Shown piece after piece: positions 1-8,230 of a stretch of 64,000 nt of DNA; the stretch's first letter is position 1; each line of letters opens with the position of its first letter. The translations under genes were made by a program, and so were the position numbers. The notes below the pieces were generated by a model that had not been told where the DNA came from, did not search any database, and saw only the letters and a program-made list of their open reading frames with translations. This DNA comes from Archangium sp. (GTDB lineage Bacteria; Myxococcota; Myxococcia; Myxococcales; Myxococcaceae), in assembly GCA_030681645.1 (NCBI GenBank), contig JAUXRX010000005.1:248001-312000 (forward strand), read 5' to 3'.

Positions 1-2
1 TG

Positions 3-389
3 CACGCCACCAAGCGCCTGCCCGACGGCCGGCGCGCGCTGGTGTTGGACGCGGGCGTCAACGTGCTCCCCACCTCGGCCTGGTACCGGCACGACGTGGT
101 GCCCGCGCAGGACTTCGCCGGCACGCCCGAGCCCTCGGTGCTGGTGGGGCCGTTGTGCATGAACATCGACGTGCTGCGCGATCAGCTCCTCTTCCCTCCC
201 GTCGGCCCGGGGGAGCTGCTCGTCTTCAAGAACGTCGGCGCCTACAACGTCACCCAGTGGATGCAGTTCATCGTCGAGCGGCCGGCGGTGGTGCTGGTGT
301 CGCGCTCGGGTGAGAGCGCGGTCATTCGCCGGCGCGAGTCGCTCGAGACGCTCGTCTCGCAGGAAGCGATGCCGCCGTGGCTGGGGTGA
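3..389 (+). CDS. Fold-type III PLP decarboxylase, C-terminal part (5' end outside window)
   Basis: This open frame enters from the left edge, so only the last ~128 codons are visible. The segment fits the C-terminal beta-barrel domain of diaminopimelate/ornithine decarboxylase-like enzymes. It has VGPLCMNIDVL, where the family carries its conserved Cys-x-x-x-Asp substrate loop, and later NVGAYNVTQWMQFI, which matches the conserved Gly-Ala-Tyr near the active site. The PLP lysine would lie upstream. The family decarboxylates basic amino acids or carboxylated polyamine precursors; the substrate cannot be told from this piece. The next gene starts inside its last codons (13-bp overlap), suggesting one transcription unit. 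It belongs to the host chromosome, left of the integrated element. Confidence 0.75.
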   Translation, partial: HATKRLPDGRRALVLDAGVNVLPTSAWYRHDVVPAQDFAGTPEPSVLVGPLCMNIDVLRDQLLFPPVGPGELLVFKNVGAYNVTQWMQFIVERPAVVLVSRSGESAVIRRRESLETLVSQEAMPPWLG

Positions 390-2449
390 CGGCGCAGGGG
401 CCGCGGTGGTTGGCCGAGGCGGTGCTCGCGAGCTACGCGCAGGTCTTCTTCAGCGACAGCCGCCTCGCCGGGCTGGCGCTGCTGGCCCTCACCTGGTGGC
501 GGCCGTGGGCCGGGCTGCTGGGGCTGACGGGCGTGCTGCTCGCGCTGGGCACGGTGCGCGCCCTGCACTTCAACCTCGAGTCCGCCGGGCGCGGGCTCTT
601 CGGCTTCAACGCGCTGTTCCTCGGCCTGGCCGTGGCGACCTGGTTCGAGCCGGGCCCCGCGCCGCTGCTGGCCCTCGGGCTGGGGGTGGTTGCCGTGGTC
701 TTCGCGCAGGTGGTGCTGGAGACGGCGCTGGGGTTTCACCTCGCGCTCCCCGCGCTCAGCCTGCCCTTCGTGGTGGTAGCGCACCTCACCCTGCTCGCCG
801 CGCCGGCCTTCCCCGGCCTCGCGCCCGCGGCGCCGGTGCTGACCCTGCCCCCCACCGCGCTGGCCAGCGTCGGCGCCATCTTCTTCCTCCCCTCGACGCT
901 CGCGGGCGGGCTGGTGCTGGCGGCCATCGTGCTCTCCAGCCGCATCGCGGCGGTGCTGGTGGGCGTGGGCCTGGCGGCGGCCGCGCTGGTGCTGGCGGTG
1001 GTGGAGCCGACGGCGGTGTCGGCCGCGCTGGTGGGCGCCAACAGCCTGCTGGTGGCGCTGGCGCTGGGCGGCATCTGGTTCGTGCCCCAGCGCAGCGCCT
1101 TCGCGCTGGCCTTCGGGGGCGCGCTCCTCGCCGCGCTGGCCACGGTGGGCCTCACCTCGCTGCTGGTGCCCATGGGGCTGCCGGTGCTGGTGCTGCCCTT
1201 CAACCTCACGGTGCTGGTGGTGGTGTACGCGATGCGGCAGCGGCTGCGCGACGCGGCGCCGAAGGCGGTGGACTTCATCGCCGGCTCGCCGGAGGTGAAC
1301 CTCTCGTACTACCGCACCCGGGTGGCGCGCTTCGGCGCGCAGCTGGCGACGCGGCTGGCGCTGCCCTTCTCCGGACGGTGGACGGTGACGCAGGGCGTGA
1401 ATGGCGCGCACACCCACGCGGGGCTGTGGCGCCACGCCCTCGACTTCGAGGTGCTCGACGCCGAGGGCCGCGCGCACCGCGGCGCCGGCACCGAGCTGCG
1501 CGACTACGCCTGCTACCGGCTCCCGGTGCTGGCCCCGGCCGATGGGCGGGTGGTGAAGGTGGTGCGCGACGTGCCCGACAACCCGCCCGGCCACCGCAAC
1601 GCCGACGACAACTGGGGCAACCTGGTGCTGATCCAGCACTCGGTGCGCCTCTACTCGCTGGTGTGCCACCTCGCGCCGGGCTCGGTCGACGTCACCGAGG
1701 GCCAGCAGGTGCGGCAGGGCATGCGCCTGGGCCTGTGCGGCAACAGCGGCCGCTCCTTCGTGCCGCACGTGCACCTGCAGCTGCAGGCCAGCTCGCGCGT
1801 GGGCGCGCCCACGGTCGAGCTCGAGCTGCACGACGTGGTGGAAGAGACGCCCGGGGGCGACCGGCTGCAGCGCGCCTCCACTCCGCGCGAGGGCGCGAAG
1901 GTGCGCAACCTCGAGCGCCGTGACGACGTGGCGCGGCTGCTCGATCTCAAGCCGGGCAGCACGTGGCGCTTCGAGGTGGACGACGGCCGCGGCCACACCC
2001 GCCAGGAGACGGTGACGGCGGGCATCGACCTGTTCAACAACCTCTTCCTCCAGTCCTCCCGGGGGCAGCGGCTCTGGTACGAGAGCCAGGCGCGGCAGTT
2101 CATCGCCTTCGACTTCCAGGGCCCGCGCGACGGCGCGCTCTACCTTCTCTTCGCCGCGCTGCTGCGCGTTCCCTTCGAGGCCGGCGTCGGCTGGGACGAC
2201 GTGTTGCCGCGCCGCCACCTGCGCCCGCGCGCGTTCGGCTGGGTGGGAGATCTGCTCTCGCCCTTCCTCGGCGCCGACGAGGTGCTGGTGCGCTTCCACG
2301 CCGAGCGCACCGCGGCAGGGCTGGAGGTGCGGGGCGAGGCGGACGGGCTGTCGACCTTCGCCCTCGTGCAGGCGCTCGGCCCGGCGGAGCTCCGCCTCAC
2401 CGCGCGCGGGGTGACGCGGCGCGCCCGCCTGCTGGAGTCAGCGCCGTGA
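377..2449 (+). CDS. Urea transporter-like membrane domain fused to M23 peptidase
   Basis: This 690-residue protein has two parts. Residues ~1-290 form many hydrophobic helices and resemble the urea transporter family: an N-terminal SYAQVFFSDS segment, then GLFGFNALFLGLAVATW and LPALSLPFVVVAHLTL. Residues ~310-480 are an M23/LytM-type metallopeptidase with an HALD segment as first zinc-ligand motif (H-x-x-D) and HVHLQL as the HxH motif, so the zinc site looks intact. The rest is unassigned. A GTG start at 377 overlaps the upstream stop. The enzyme would presumably face the periplasm and trim peptidoglycan while the membrane part moves urea or a related solute; how they work together is inference. 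The downstream gene overlaps its stop (GTGA), so translation is probably coupled. Confidence 0.8.
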   Translation: MAGVTAQGPRWLAEAVLASYAQVFFSDSRLAGLALLALTWWRPWAGLLGLTGVLLALGTVRALHFNLESAGRGLFGFNALFLGLAVATWFEPGPAPLLALGLGVVAVVFAQVVLETALGFHLALPALSLPFVVVAHLTLLAAPAFPGLAPAAPVLTLPPTALASVGAIFFLPSTLAGGLVLAAIVLSSRIAAVLVGVGLAAAALVLAVVEPTAVSAALVGANSLLVALALGGIWFVPQRSAFALAFGGALLAALATVGLTSLLVPMGLPVLVLPFNLTVLVVVYAMRQRLRDAAPKAVDFIAGSPEVNLSYYRTRVARFGAQLATRLALPFSGRWTVTQGVNGAHTHAGLWRHALDFEVLDAEGRAHRGAGTELRDYACYRLPVLAPADGRVVKVVRDVPDNPPGHRNADDNWGNLVLIQHSVRLYSLVCHLAPGSVDVTEGQQVRQGMRLGLCGNSGRSFVPHVHLQLQASSRVGAPTVELELHDVVEETPGGDRLQRASTPREGAKVRNLERRDDVARLLDLKPGSTWRFEVDDGRGHTRQETVTAGIDLFNNLFLQSSRGQRLWYESQARQFIAFDFQGPRDGALYLLFAALLRVPFEAGVGWDDVLPRRHLRPRAFGWVGDLLSPFLGADEVLVRFHAERTAAGLEVRGEADGLSTFALVQALGPAELRLTARGVTRRARLLESAP

Positions 2450-4017
2450 ACGCCCCGCGCCCGCTGAGCTGGATCGTGGCGCTCGCCGCGGCCGCGGCGC
2501 TGGCAGAGGAGCCTTCGCCCACCGACTCCCGCGCCCGCCGCGCGGTCGCCCAGGCGGGCCGCTTCGCCGCGGCGCTGGCGGAGGGGCCTTCGCCCGATGA
2601 CGGCTCGCTCACCGGGGCCACAGAAGGCCGCTCCGCCGCGGCCGTCGGGGATCCTTCGCCCGGCGACTACCGCACCCGGCGGTCGCTCGCGCGGGCGGCG
2701 GCAGCAGAGGGCCGCTTCGCCGAAGCCGGCGCGCTGCTCGAGGACGCGGTGCAGCTCTATCCGGAAGACTTCGGGCTGCGTCTCGAGCTGGGCTTCGCCT
2801 GGCTGCGCGCTGGGAAGTGGCCAGAGGCAGAGCGGGCGTATCGCGCGGCGCTGGCCCTCAACGAGGCTTCCTTCGATGCGCGCCTGGGCCTGGCCGACGT
2901 GCTGGCGGCGATGGGCCGGTGGGCCGAGCTGCGAGACGTCACGGAGGCGCTGCTGGCCGAGCGCGACGAAGCGACGGTGCACACCCGCCACGCGCTCGCC
3001 CACTTCTGGTTGGGAGACCTGGCCCGGGCGCAGCGCCACTCCGAGCGGGCGCTCGCCCTGAACCCCGGCGACATCGACGCGTTGCTCGGCCTGGCCTGGG
3101 TGGCCCAGCGCCGGGGAGAAGCGGCGCAGGCGCGCGCCGGCTTCGAGCAGGTGCGTGCGCTCGCCACCACCGCGGCGCAGGCGCGGGCTTCGGACGAGGA
3201 GGGGCGCGCCGGCTTCGAGCACATGGCGCGGGCACGCGCGTCGGCCGACGAGGGGCTGGCGCTGCTCGGGCCGAGGCACCGGGTGGGCGCCTCGCTGCAC
3301 GGGCTGGCGCAGGGCTCGGGCGCACCGCTCGCCGCCGGCGGCGTGGCCACGGTGGACGCGCTGCTCGACGATCGCTGGCTGGTGGCGGGCCGCTACCGGT
3401 TCTTCAGCACCCCGGTCGCGGCGGGCGAAGCGGGGTGGACGCAACACGAGGGCTGGCTGCGACTGGGCCTGCGCGCGCCCCAGGCGGAGCTGGTGGTGCA
3501 CGGCGCGCTGCTCGAGCTGCGCACCTGGGGCGGCGCGCTGCTGCCGACGAGCGAGCTGGCCTGGCTGCTGGGCCTCAGCGGCCGGGTGCGTGCCTGGGCC
3601 GACTGGCTGGGCTCGGCCGTGCTCACCCGATCGCCCGCGCTCACGGTGCTGCAGGGTGAGCTGGGCGGGCGCCTGCCGCTGGCGCGGTGGCTCTCGCTGT
3701 ACCTGGGCGCACGCGGGCAGTGGGCCGACGGCGAGTGGCGGATCGCGGGGGTGGGCTTCGTGCAGGCCAGCGGCGCGCGCTGGACGCTGGGCGTGGGCGG
3801 CGCGTACGGCCCCACCGTGCGGCCGGTGGAGCTCGACGTCGCGGCCCTTTACCTCGTGCCCAACGAGCTGCGCTGGCGCGCCGCGGCCCGCGCGTCGGTG
3901 GGGGTGACCGCGCGCTGGTGGTTGATGGCTTCGTACGATCTCGAGGCGTACCTGGTGACGGGCGCCGACGACCGCCTGTTGCACCGGGTCAGCCTGGGCA
4001 TCGGCATCATTCCCTGA
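2446..4017 (+). CDS. TPR protein with C-terminal outer-membrane barrel-like region
   Basis: The start is the GTG in the GTGA overlap with the upstream stop; it gives a ~20-residue signal peptide ending near ALAEE. Residues ~85-260 hold about four to five TPR-like helical pairs (for example ALLEDAVQLYPEDFGLRLEL). From residue ~285 the sequence switches to alternating amphipathic strands rich in Trp, Tyr and Arg, ending in GIGIIP, as in YaiO-type proteins with a TPR front and an outer-membrane barrel. The N-terminal ~60 residues contain three degenerate copies of an E-x-PSP-x-D motif followed by Arg/Ala-rich helices. Role unknown; probably outer-membrane or envelope assembly together with the flanking M23 and TPR genes. 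The barrel call is by eye only. Confidence 0.6.
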   Translation: MNAPRPLSWIVALAAAAALAEEPSPTDSRARRAVAQAGRFAAALAEGPSPDDGSLTGATEGRSAAAVGDPSPGDYRTRRSLARAAAAEGRFAEAGALLEDAVQLYPEDFGLRLELGFAWLRAGKWPEAERAYRAALALNEASFDARLGLADVLAAMGRWAELRDVTEALLAERDEATVHTRHALAHFWLGDLARAQRHSERALALNPGDIDALLGLAWVAQRRGEAAQARAGFEQVRALATTAAQARASDEEGRAGFEHMARARASADEGLALLGPRHRVGASLHGLAQGSGAPLAAGGVATVDALLDDRWLVAGRYRFFSTPVAAGEAGWTQHEGWLRLGLRAPQAELVVHGALLELRTWGGALLPTSELAWLLGLSGRVRAWADWLGSAVLTRSPALTVLQGELGGRLPLARWLSLYLGARGQWADGEWRIAGVGFVQASGARWTLGVGGAYGPTVRPVELDVAALYLVPNELRWRAAARASVGVTARWWLMASYDLEAYLVTGADDRLLHRVSLGIGIIP

Positions 4018-4031
4018 CTGGAGGACTCACC

Positions 4032-4652
4032 ATGACTGCATCTCTTCGCCGATCGATCCTGCTGTTCCTGCTGGTGCTGGCTGTGCCCTCGCTGGCGCAG
4101 ACGGTGCCGGAGCTCTACCGCCAGTCCTACGCGCTGGAGGCACGGGGCGACCCCGCGGGCGCGCTCAAGGCGATGGAGGCCGTCGTCGCGCGAACGCCCG
4201 ACTACGTGGCCACCCTGCGGCGCGCCTGGCTGCTGTATCTGGTGGGCCGGTACACCGACGCGACCGTGGCCTACGGGAAAGCGATCGCCCTCGAGCCGAA
4301 GGCGGTGGAACCGAAGCTGGGCGCCATGCTGCCCGCCATGGCGCTGCGACGCTGGAAGGAAGCGGAGCGCCTGGGGACCGAAGTCCTCAGCGCCTCGCCC
4401 GGCGAGTTCCTGGCCGTGTCCAGACTGGCCTTCATCCACTTCGAGCAGGCGCGCTGGGACAAGGCCGAGGCCTTCTACCGCCAGGCGCTCGCGCTCTTCC
4501 CTGCCAACGTCGAGATGCAGACCGGACTGGCGTGGACCTGGCTGCGTCAGGGCAAGGCAGACGAGGCGCGCGCGGGCTTTCAGCGCGTGCTCCAGGTGGC
4601 GCCCGATTCGGCCAGCGCGGAGGAAGGGCTGGCTCAACTCACGGCGCGTTGA
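4032..4652 (+). CDS. Periplasmic TPR protein
   Basis: This 206-residue protein starts at an ATG preceded by a GGAGGA ribosome-binding site. A signal peptide (FLLVLAVPSLAQ) predicts export. The rest is about five TPR units, for example YTDATVAYGKAIALEPKAVE and DKAEAFYRQALALFPANVEM, ending LAQLTAR. TPR proteins are protein-protein scaffolds; the partner is probably the preceding TPR/barrel protein, 14 bp upstream. It is the last host gene before the integrated element: the terminator in the displaced tRNA 3' end begins three bases after its stop. Confidence 0.75.
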   Translation: MTASLRRSILLFLLVLAVPSLAQTVPELYRQSYALEARGDPAGALKAMEAVVARTPDYVATLRRAWLLYLVGRYTDATVAYGKAIALEPKAVEPKLGAMLPAMALRRWKEAERLGTEVLSASPGEFLAVSRLAFIHFEQARWDKAEAFYRQALALFPANVEMQTGLAWTWLRQGKADEARAGFQRVLQVAPDSASAEEGLAQLTAR

Positions 4653-4654
4653 AA

Positions 4655-4704
4655 TAAAAGCCCCCGGAGTCTCTGGATTTCTCCAAGGACTCCGAGGGCT
4701 TTCA
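4655..4704 (-). terminator. Rho-independent terminator of the host tRNA-Pro (displaced copy)
   Basis: On the minus strand AAAGCCCTCGGAGTC pairs with GACTCCGGGGGCTTT, leaving a short loop, followed by TTTTATTTC. It is the native terminator of the tRNA-Pro gene, cut away from the tRNA body by integration. It may also stop transcription of the converging TPR operon. A close copy lies at 62934-62981. Confidence 0.8.
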
Positions 4705-4750
4705 CCAGTCGAGGAGACAGGATTTGAACCTGCGACCCCTTGGTCCCGAA
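4657..4750 (-). repeat. Distal att site: displaced 3' end of tRNA-Pro (94-bp direct repeat)
   Basis: These 94 bp match 62936-63029 except for two differences (4670 T versus C, 4712 A versus G). Positions 4709-4750 are the tRNA 3' half, from discriminator base to anticodon loop; 4657-4708 are the terminator. Identity ends inside the anticodon loop, the usual strand-exchange region of tRNA-targeting tyrosine recombinases. The 5' half of a tRNA is absent here, so this is the non-functional att copy. Confidence 0.92.
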
Positions 4751-4759
4751 GGACGAAGT

Positions 4760-5062
4760 GTGGCCACCCACCCCTTCTCCCCTGCTCCCCTCGCTTCGCA
4801 AGCGCTCGCAACTTCAGGGCACGGAGCCTCCCTCGATCCCCACCGGCTGGTCGGGTTTCCACCGTTTGTCACTCCGCTTACGGCGCCGGTACGGCGACGA
4901 TTCGAGCTGCCCGAGGACCTCCTCACGGTCGCCGAAGTGGCCGCACTGCTGCGCGTCTGCAAGGCCACCATCTACCGGATGGTGAAAGACGGCTCGCTTC
5001 AGGCAGTGCACGTGCTCAACGGTGTTCGCATCCGGAGATCCGCGTTGGCCGAGTTCGTCTAG
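4760..5062 (+). CDS. HTH excisionase-like protein at element left end (start uncertain)
   Basis: The last ~52 residues form a MerR/excisionase-type winged helix: LLTVAEVAALLRVC, then KATIYRMVKDGSL and a short wing ending RIRRSALAEFV. This fold binds att-site arms in Xis proteins or acts as a small regulator. The frame is open leftward to a TTG at 4724 inside the att repeat; the GTG at 4760 is a possible start with no strong ribosome-binding site. The N-terminal ~45 residues are low-complexity and resemble no domain. In the circular element this frame would continue directly from the integrase (see findings), so it may be the C-terminus of a larger protein rather than a free-standing gene. The next gene is convergent and overlaps by four bases. 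Confidence 0.55.
   Translation: MATHPFSPAPLASQALATSGHGASLDPHRLVGFPPFVTPLTAPVRRRFELPEDLLTVAEVAALLRVCKATIYRMVKDGSLQAVHVLNGVRIRRSALAEFV
4874..4896 (+). repeat. 23-bp end repeat, left copy
   Basis: Positions 4874-4896 are identical to 62892-62914. Both copies have the same orientation and lie just inside the two ends of the element. In a circular form they would flank the att core, so they are candidates for integrase arm-type binding sites. Both also encode the same peptide PLTAPVRR in the same frame. Confidence 0.7.
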
Positions 5063-6876
5063 ACAGGTGCCTTGGTCCGATACGCCTGCTGCGGGTGGCG
5101 GGGATTCGTCGGGTGGAGAACCTCGAGCCGACTCTGATTCACGAGCGGGCGCACGTACTCGTTGCGGACGGTGCTCGCCTTCCTCCCCACGGCGACCGCG
5201 ATCTCGTCGATCCTCCGCCAGCCACCTGAACAAAAGGACAGCACGGCCTCCAGCATCTCGGCACGGGGCGTGTAATCCCTCGTGGTTTCAGGTCCGTCCA
5301 GAACTTCCAGAGAGCTGGGCTCAACTTCCGGAGAGCTCGGCGGCGCTTCCATAGAGTTCGCCGCAACTTCCGTAGAGTCGGCGGGACCCCCCACGGAGAG
5401 CCGATAGCCATCCGTACGGGGGCGAGCTGTCGGACTCAGAACTCCGCGGCGAACCAATTCCTGGATCCGGAGGGTGACCGTACGCGGGTGTTCACCGGTC
5501 AACTCCGTCAGCCGTGAGTGGGAGATGGCCCCTTCGGCGTGCGCGGTGACGAGCGCAACCCGATCGAGTGGTTCCAACTGGTCGAAGCCCGACCCCATTG
5601 CCGTCTTCAGCGCGGCAACGGATGTCTCAGGGAGCAGGCTCTCCTGCCGAAGGACGAGGTGTGTCTCGAGGTGCTCCGCGTCCTGCCGCAGCTCGGGAGC
5701 CCGCCAATGCTCAGTGCTCCACGCCTGGCGAATCGCAGGTCCGCCGGACCCCTCTCGCTCGCCGAGTTGCAGGTGCGCGAACAGACGCTGAAGGACCGGA
5801 TTCCGGGGTTCGCTCAAGCCCCCCGCCCAGAGCTGGCTGGTCGAAATCAGCAACAGCCCGGGGTTCACGAACTCAAAGCTCGCTGGTGACCGGATGACCC
5901 GGATCCCCCCACGCCCTGCATAGTCCGCATGGACGAGCGTGTTCACGAGTGCCTCTCGGACGGCGGCGTGCGCGGGCGTCTCATCCATGCGGAACTGCGC
6001 ACCCTCCAGCGCAAACGGAACCTTGAGCCCCGCGTGGAGCTTCCCGATGACGCGCAGGTAGAACTCGAAGAGGTTGGCGTTCCAGGTGCCGTCGTCGGCA
6101 ACCCGATCGACCCAGCGTTGCTCCCCTGTCGGCCGCTCCGACTCCTCGCGGTAGCTCAGGTGCCAGTGAGGGAACAGGTCTCGAATCGCGAGTTCGCGGC
6201 CCAACATCAGGAGACCGCCCTGAGAGATCCCCTCACGCCCTCCCACTCGGTCGCGCACGAGGACACCGAGCTGACGAAGAAACCCCTGGTCGTCCTCGGT
6301 CGCGAACGGGTGATCGGGGCGCTTCGAGGTAAAGAGCTGCCGGTATCGGCGCACGCTCTCCTCATGAAGATCCTGCAGCGAGACGCCCTCGACGATGCGG
6401 GCATCGTGGTCGGGCTGCGCGTCCGCGAGCATGCGGCGGGCGAGCTCGCGGTCGGCGAGCCGGTCCCCCTCATGAACGCGCAGGTAGGTGCCTCGCTCCC
6501 AGGAGCCTTTGATGAAGACGGGGCGCTGCGCGCGGAGCGCCTTCGGCACTCGAAGCACGAGCGCCGTCAGCCCACCGGAGACGACGCGCTCCACATCCTC
6601 GCGCCGAAGCAGGTTGACGCTCACCTTCTGAGGATTCTGGAGTCCATTCCAAAGGTCAGTTTCCACTCGCTCCGGATCGCCGAGACCAGCAAACTCGAGC
6701 CGACCGTCGTCGAGTTCGCGCGCACCGAGAACGATGACGCCGCCGTCCGTGTTGGCCAGCGCGGAGTACGACTCCCAGAACGAATCGGGAACCTCGCCGC
6801 GACCATTTCGGCCAGCAGCGAGCTTGGCCTCGAAGCCCCATCCTTCCCGAAGCGCCTCGAGTTCCTCGCGGGTCAT
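5059..6876 (-). CDS. AlbA_2/Schlafen-type ATPase-fold regulator (RecG-related COG2865 type)
   Basis: This ~605-residue protein starts at the ATG giving MTREELEALREGWGFEAK (a TTG 39 bp upstream is possible). Residues ~1-140 fit the AlbA_2 putative DNA-binding domain: a front FEAKLA segment and the hallmark ALANTDGGVIVLGA. Residues ~290-400 fit the HATPase_c_4 region with AAVREALVNTLVHADYAGRG. Two winged-helix-like segments follow (~450-500 and ~545-605), one with GEHPRTVTLRIQELVRRGV. Between them lie four tandem seven-residue repeats. Proteins of this class are transcriptional regulators or parts of phage-defence islands; which applies is unknown. The convergent left-end HTH ORF overlaps its 3' end by four bases. 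Confidence 0.75.
   Translation of the reverse strand: MTREELEALREGWGFEAKLAAGRNGRGEVPDSFWESYSALANTDGGVIVLGARELDDGRLEFAGLGDPERVETDLWNGLQNPQKVSVNLLRREDVERVVSGGLTALVLRVPKALRAQRPVFIKGSWERGTYLRVHEGDRLADRELARRMLADAQPDHDARIVEGVSLQDLHEESVRRYRQLFTSKRPDHPFATEDDQGFLRQLGVLVRDRVGGREGISQGGLLMLGRELAIRDLFPHWHLSYREESERPTGEQRWVDRVADDGTWNANLFEFYLRVIGKLHAGLKVPFALEGAQFRMDETPAHAAVREALVNTLVHADYAGRGGIRVIRSPASFEFVNPGLLLISTSQLWAGGLSEPRNPVLQRLFAHLQLGEREGSGGPAIRQAWSTEHWRAPELRQDAEHLETHLVLRQESLLPETSVAALKTAMGSGFDQLEPLDRVALVTAHAEGAISHSRLTELTGEHPRTVTLRIQELVRRGVLSPTARPRTDGYRLSVGGPADSTEVAANSMEAPPSSPEVEPSSLEVLDGPETTRDYTPRAEMLEAVLSFCSGGWRRIDEIAVAVGRKASTVRNEYVRPLVNQSRLEVLHPTNPRHPQQAYRTKAPV
5302..5385 (-). repeat. Four tandem 21-bp repeats inside the AlbA_2 gene
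   Basis: The motif AACTTCC recurs exactly every 21 bp, at 5302, 5323, 5344 (as CGCTTCC) and 5365, each followed by a degenerate AGAGTCGGC-like tail. On the coding strand this gives four heptapeptides (DSTEVAA, NSMEAPP, SSPEVEP, SSLEVLD), which look like a flexible acidic linker that could change length by slippage. Confidence 0.8.
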
Positions 6877-7115
6877 GCGTACTCGGCTCGTAGGACGTCG
6901 GCTGCTGGCTGGCAACGGCCCATCGCCTACCCCGTCTTCCAGACCTCATCCTGAAGCTCGGCCACTACCTCGCTGAGCTTCCCGTCGAAGGCCTCGTCGA
7001 ACGATGACCTCGTTCTCGCGGATGGAATCGCTCTGAACGACATCCCTCCGCTCAGACCCGCGCCTTCCTGAGCCAAGCTCTCGGAGTGCCGCGTACTCGC
7101 ACGTTGCACTCCTCG

Positions 7116-7960
7116 ATGTGGGCGCACGTCGTCGCTCTGATGGGCGCGGTGGCGTCGCTGCTGTCGAGTCGCCCGGCGCTGGTGCTGGAGAACCTCGCTC
7201 TCCGCCACCAACTCGCCGTTCTCCAGAGGCGGACTCGACGCCCGAAGTTGCACGCCGTCGACAGGCTTCTATGGGTCGGCCTGTCCCGGCTGTGGCCGCG
7301 GTGGAAGGAACTCCTGGTCATCGTGAAGCCGGACACCGTGGTGGCCTGGCACCGCGCGGGCTTCCGGCTCTTCTGGCGCTGGCGCTCGTCGCGTGGAGGT
7401 CGTCCGCGCGCCCCTGATGAAGTCCGGGCCCTCGTCCGCCGCCTCGCGACGGACAACCCGCGGTGGGGCGCGCCCCGGATTCACGGAGAGCTGCTCAAGC
7501 TGGGCTTCCGCGTGGCGCAGTCCACCGTCGCCCGATGGCTCGCGCCCCGTCTGGGCCCGGAGAAGCCGCCGTCGCAGACATGGCGCACCTTCCTGCGAAA
7601 CCACCTCTTCCAGGCCGCGGCCATGGACTTCTTCGTCATCCCCACGGTCGGCTTCGGACTGCTCTACGGCTTCGTCATCCTCAAGCACCGCCGTCGCATT
7701 TCGCCACGTCGCAGTCACCACGCACCCGACGGCGGAGTGGACCGCTCAGCAACTGCGCGAGGCCTTCCCCTGGGACAGCGCCCCGCGCTTCCTTCACCGC
7801 GACAGGGACGGCATCTACGGCAACGCAGTCACCGTCACCATCAACGCTCAAATGGAGGAGGTCCTCTCCGCTCCGCGTTCGCCCTGGCATCACCACTACT
7901 TCCGTCGCGCCGCGTAGTCGGCGCATCGCAGCGTGAAGTCCGCTCGGGCCGGTCGACGTG
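7116..7960 (+). pseudogene. Decayed rve-type (DDE) transposase
   Basis: The frame from 7116 encodes a recognisable transposase with ENLALRHQLAVLQRR, then PDTVVAWHRAGFR, NPRWGAPRIHGELLKLG and the first catalytic Asp in AAMDFFVIPT. Near 7690 the reading frame shifts by one; the continuation (FRHVAVTTHPTAEW, then LHRDRDGIYG with the second Asp) is in another frame. Around 7905 it shifts again (RRVVGASQRE resembles the conserved ERVIGSIRRE). At least two frameshifts and loss of the C-terminus make it inactive. I see no clear terminal inverted repeats. It belongs to the IS3/IS481-like rve superfamily; the exact family is not assigned. Confidence 0.8.
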
Positions 7961-8230
7961 TGTCCGCTCCGCGACGCCCAGGCGTTCGAGTTCGTCGTCA
8001 GCGTGGAGATCGTCGCGGACACAGCCGATATCGTATCCGCCTTGCTCGCCGACGGGCTGCCCGTCGTGACATCAATGTCCGTCATTCGCGTCAGTCGGCT
8101 GATCGTCACGTCGCGTTCGGGGTTTTCGGTACGGACACCTATTCAACGCGACGGCCGAGTTCACGCTCCGCAGCACTGGCTATCGTCCCAAGGCGTGGCG
8201 CATCGAGCATCGAGTCGTTACCCACAGCGA
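7961..8230. other. Gap of ~270 bp without a supported gene
   Basis: Between the transposase remnant and the peroxiredoxin gene I see no complete gene. One frame stays open into the peroxiredoxin (FEFVVSVEIVADTADIV and on) but has no ribosome-binding site or recognisable domain. It is most likely residual insertion-sequence or debris sequence. Confidence 0.4.

Noticed and set aside
242..2299. Very long reverse-strand frame opposite the urea-transporter/M23 gene
   Set aside because: The translation is low-complexity (His/Arg/Gly/Glu-rich) with no domain; it is a shadow caused by strong G/C third positions of the real forward gene.
4724..4759. TTG start for the left HTH gene inside the att repeat
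   Set aside because: The residues NLRPLGPE are the att-encoded peptide shared with the integrase tail and have no ribosome-binding site; they matter only for the circular fusion model.
6927..7253. Possible minus-strand gene upstream of the AlbA_2 gene
   Set aside because: Only the last ~35 residues (SFDEAFDGKLSEVVAELQDE) look protein-like; the front is antisense to the transposase remnant, and no family is recognised. It might be the tail of a gene cut by the insertion sequence, but the evidence is too thin for a feature.
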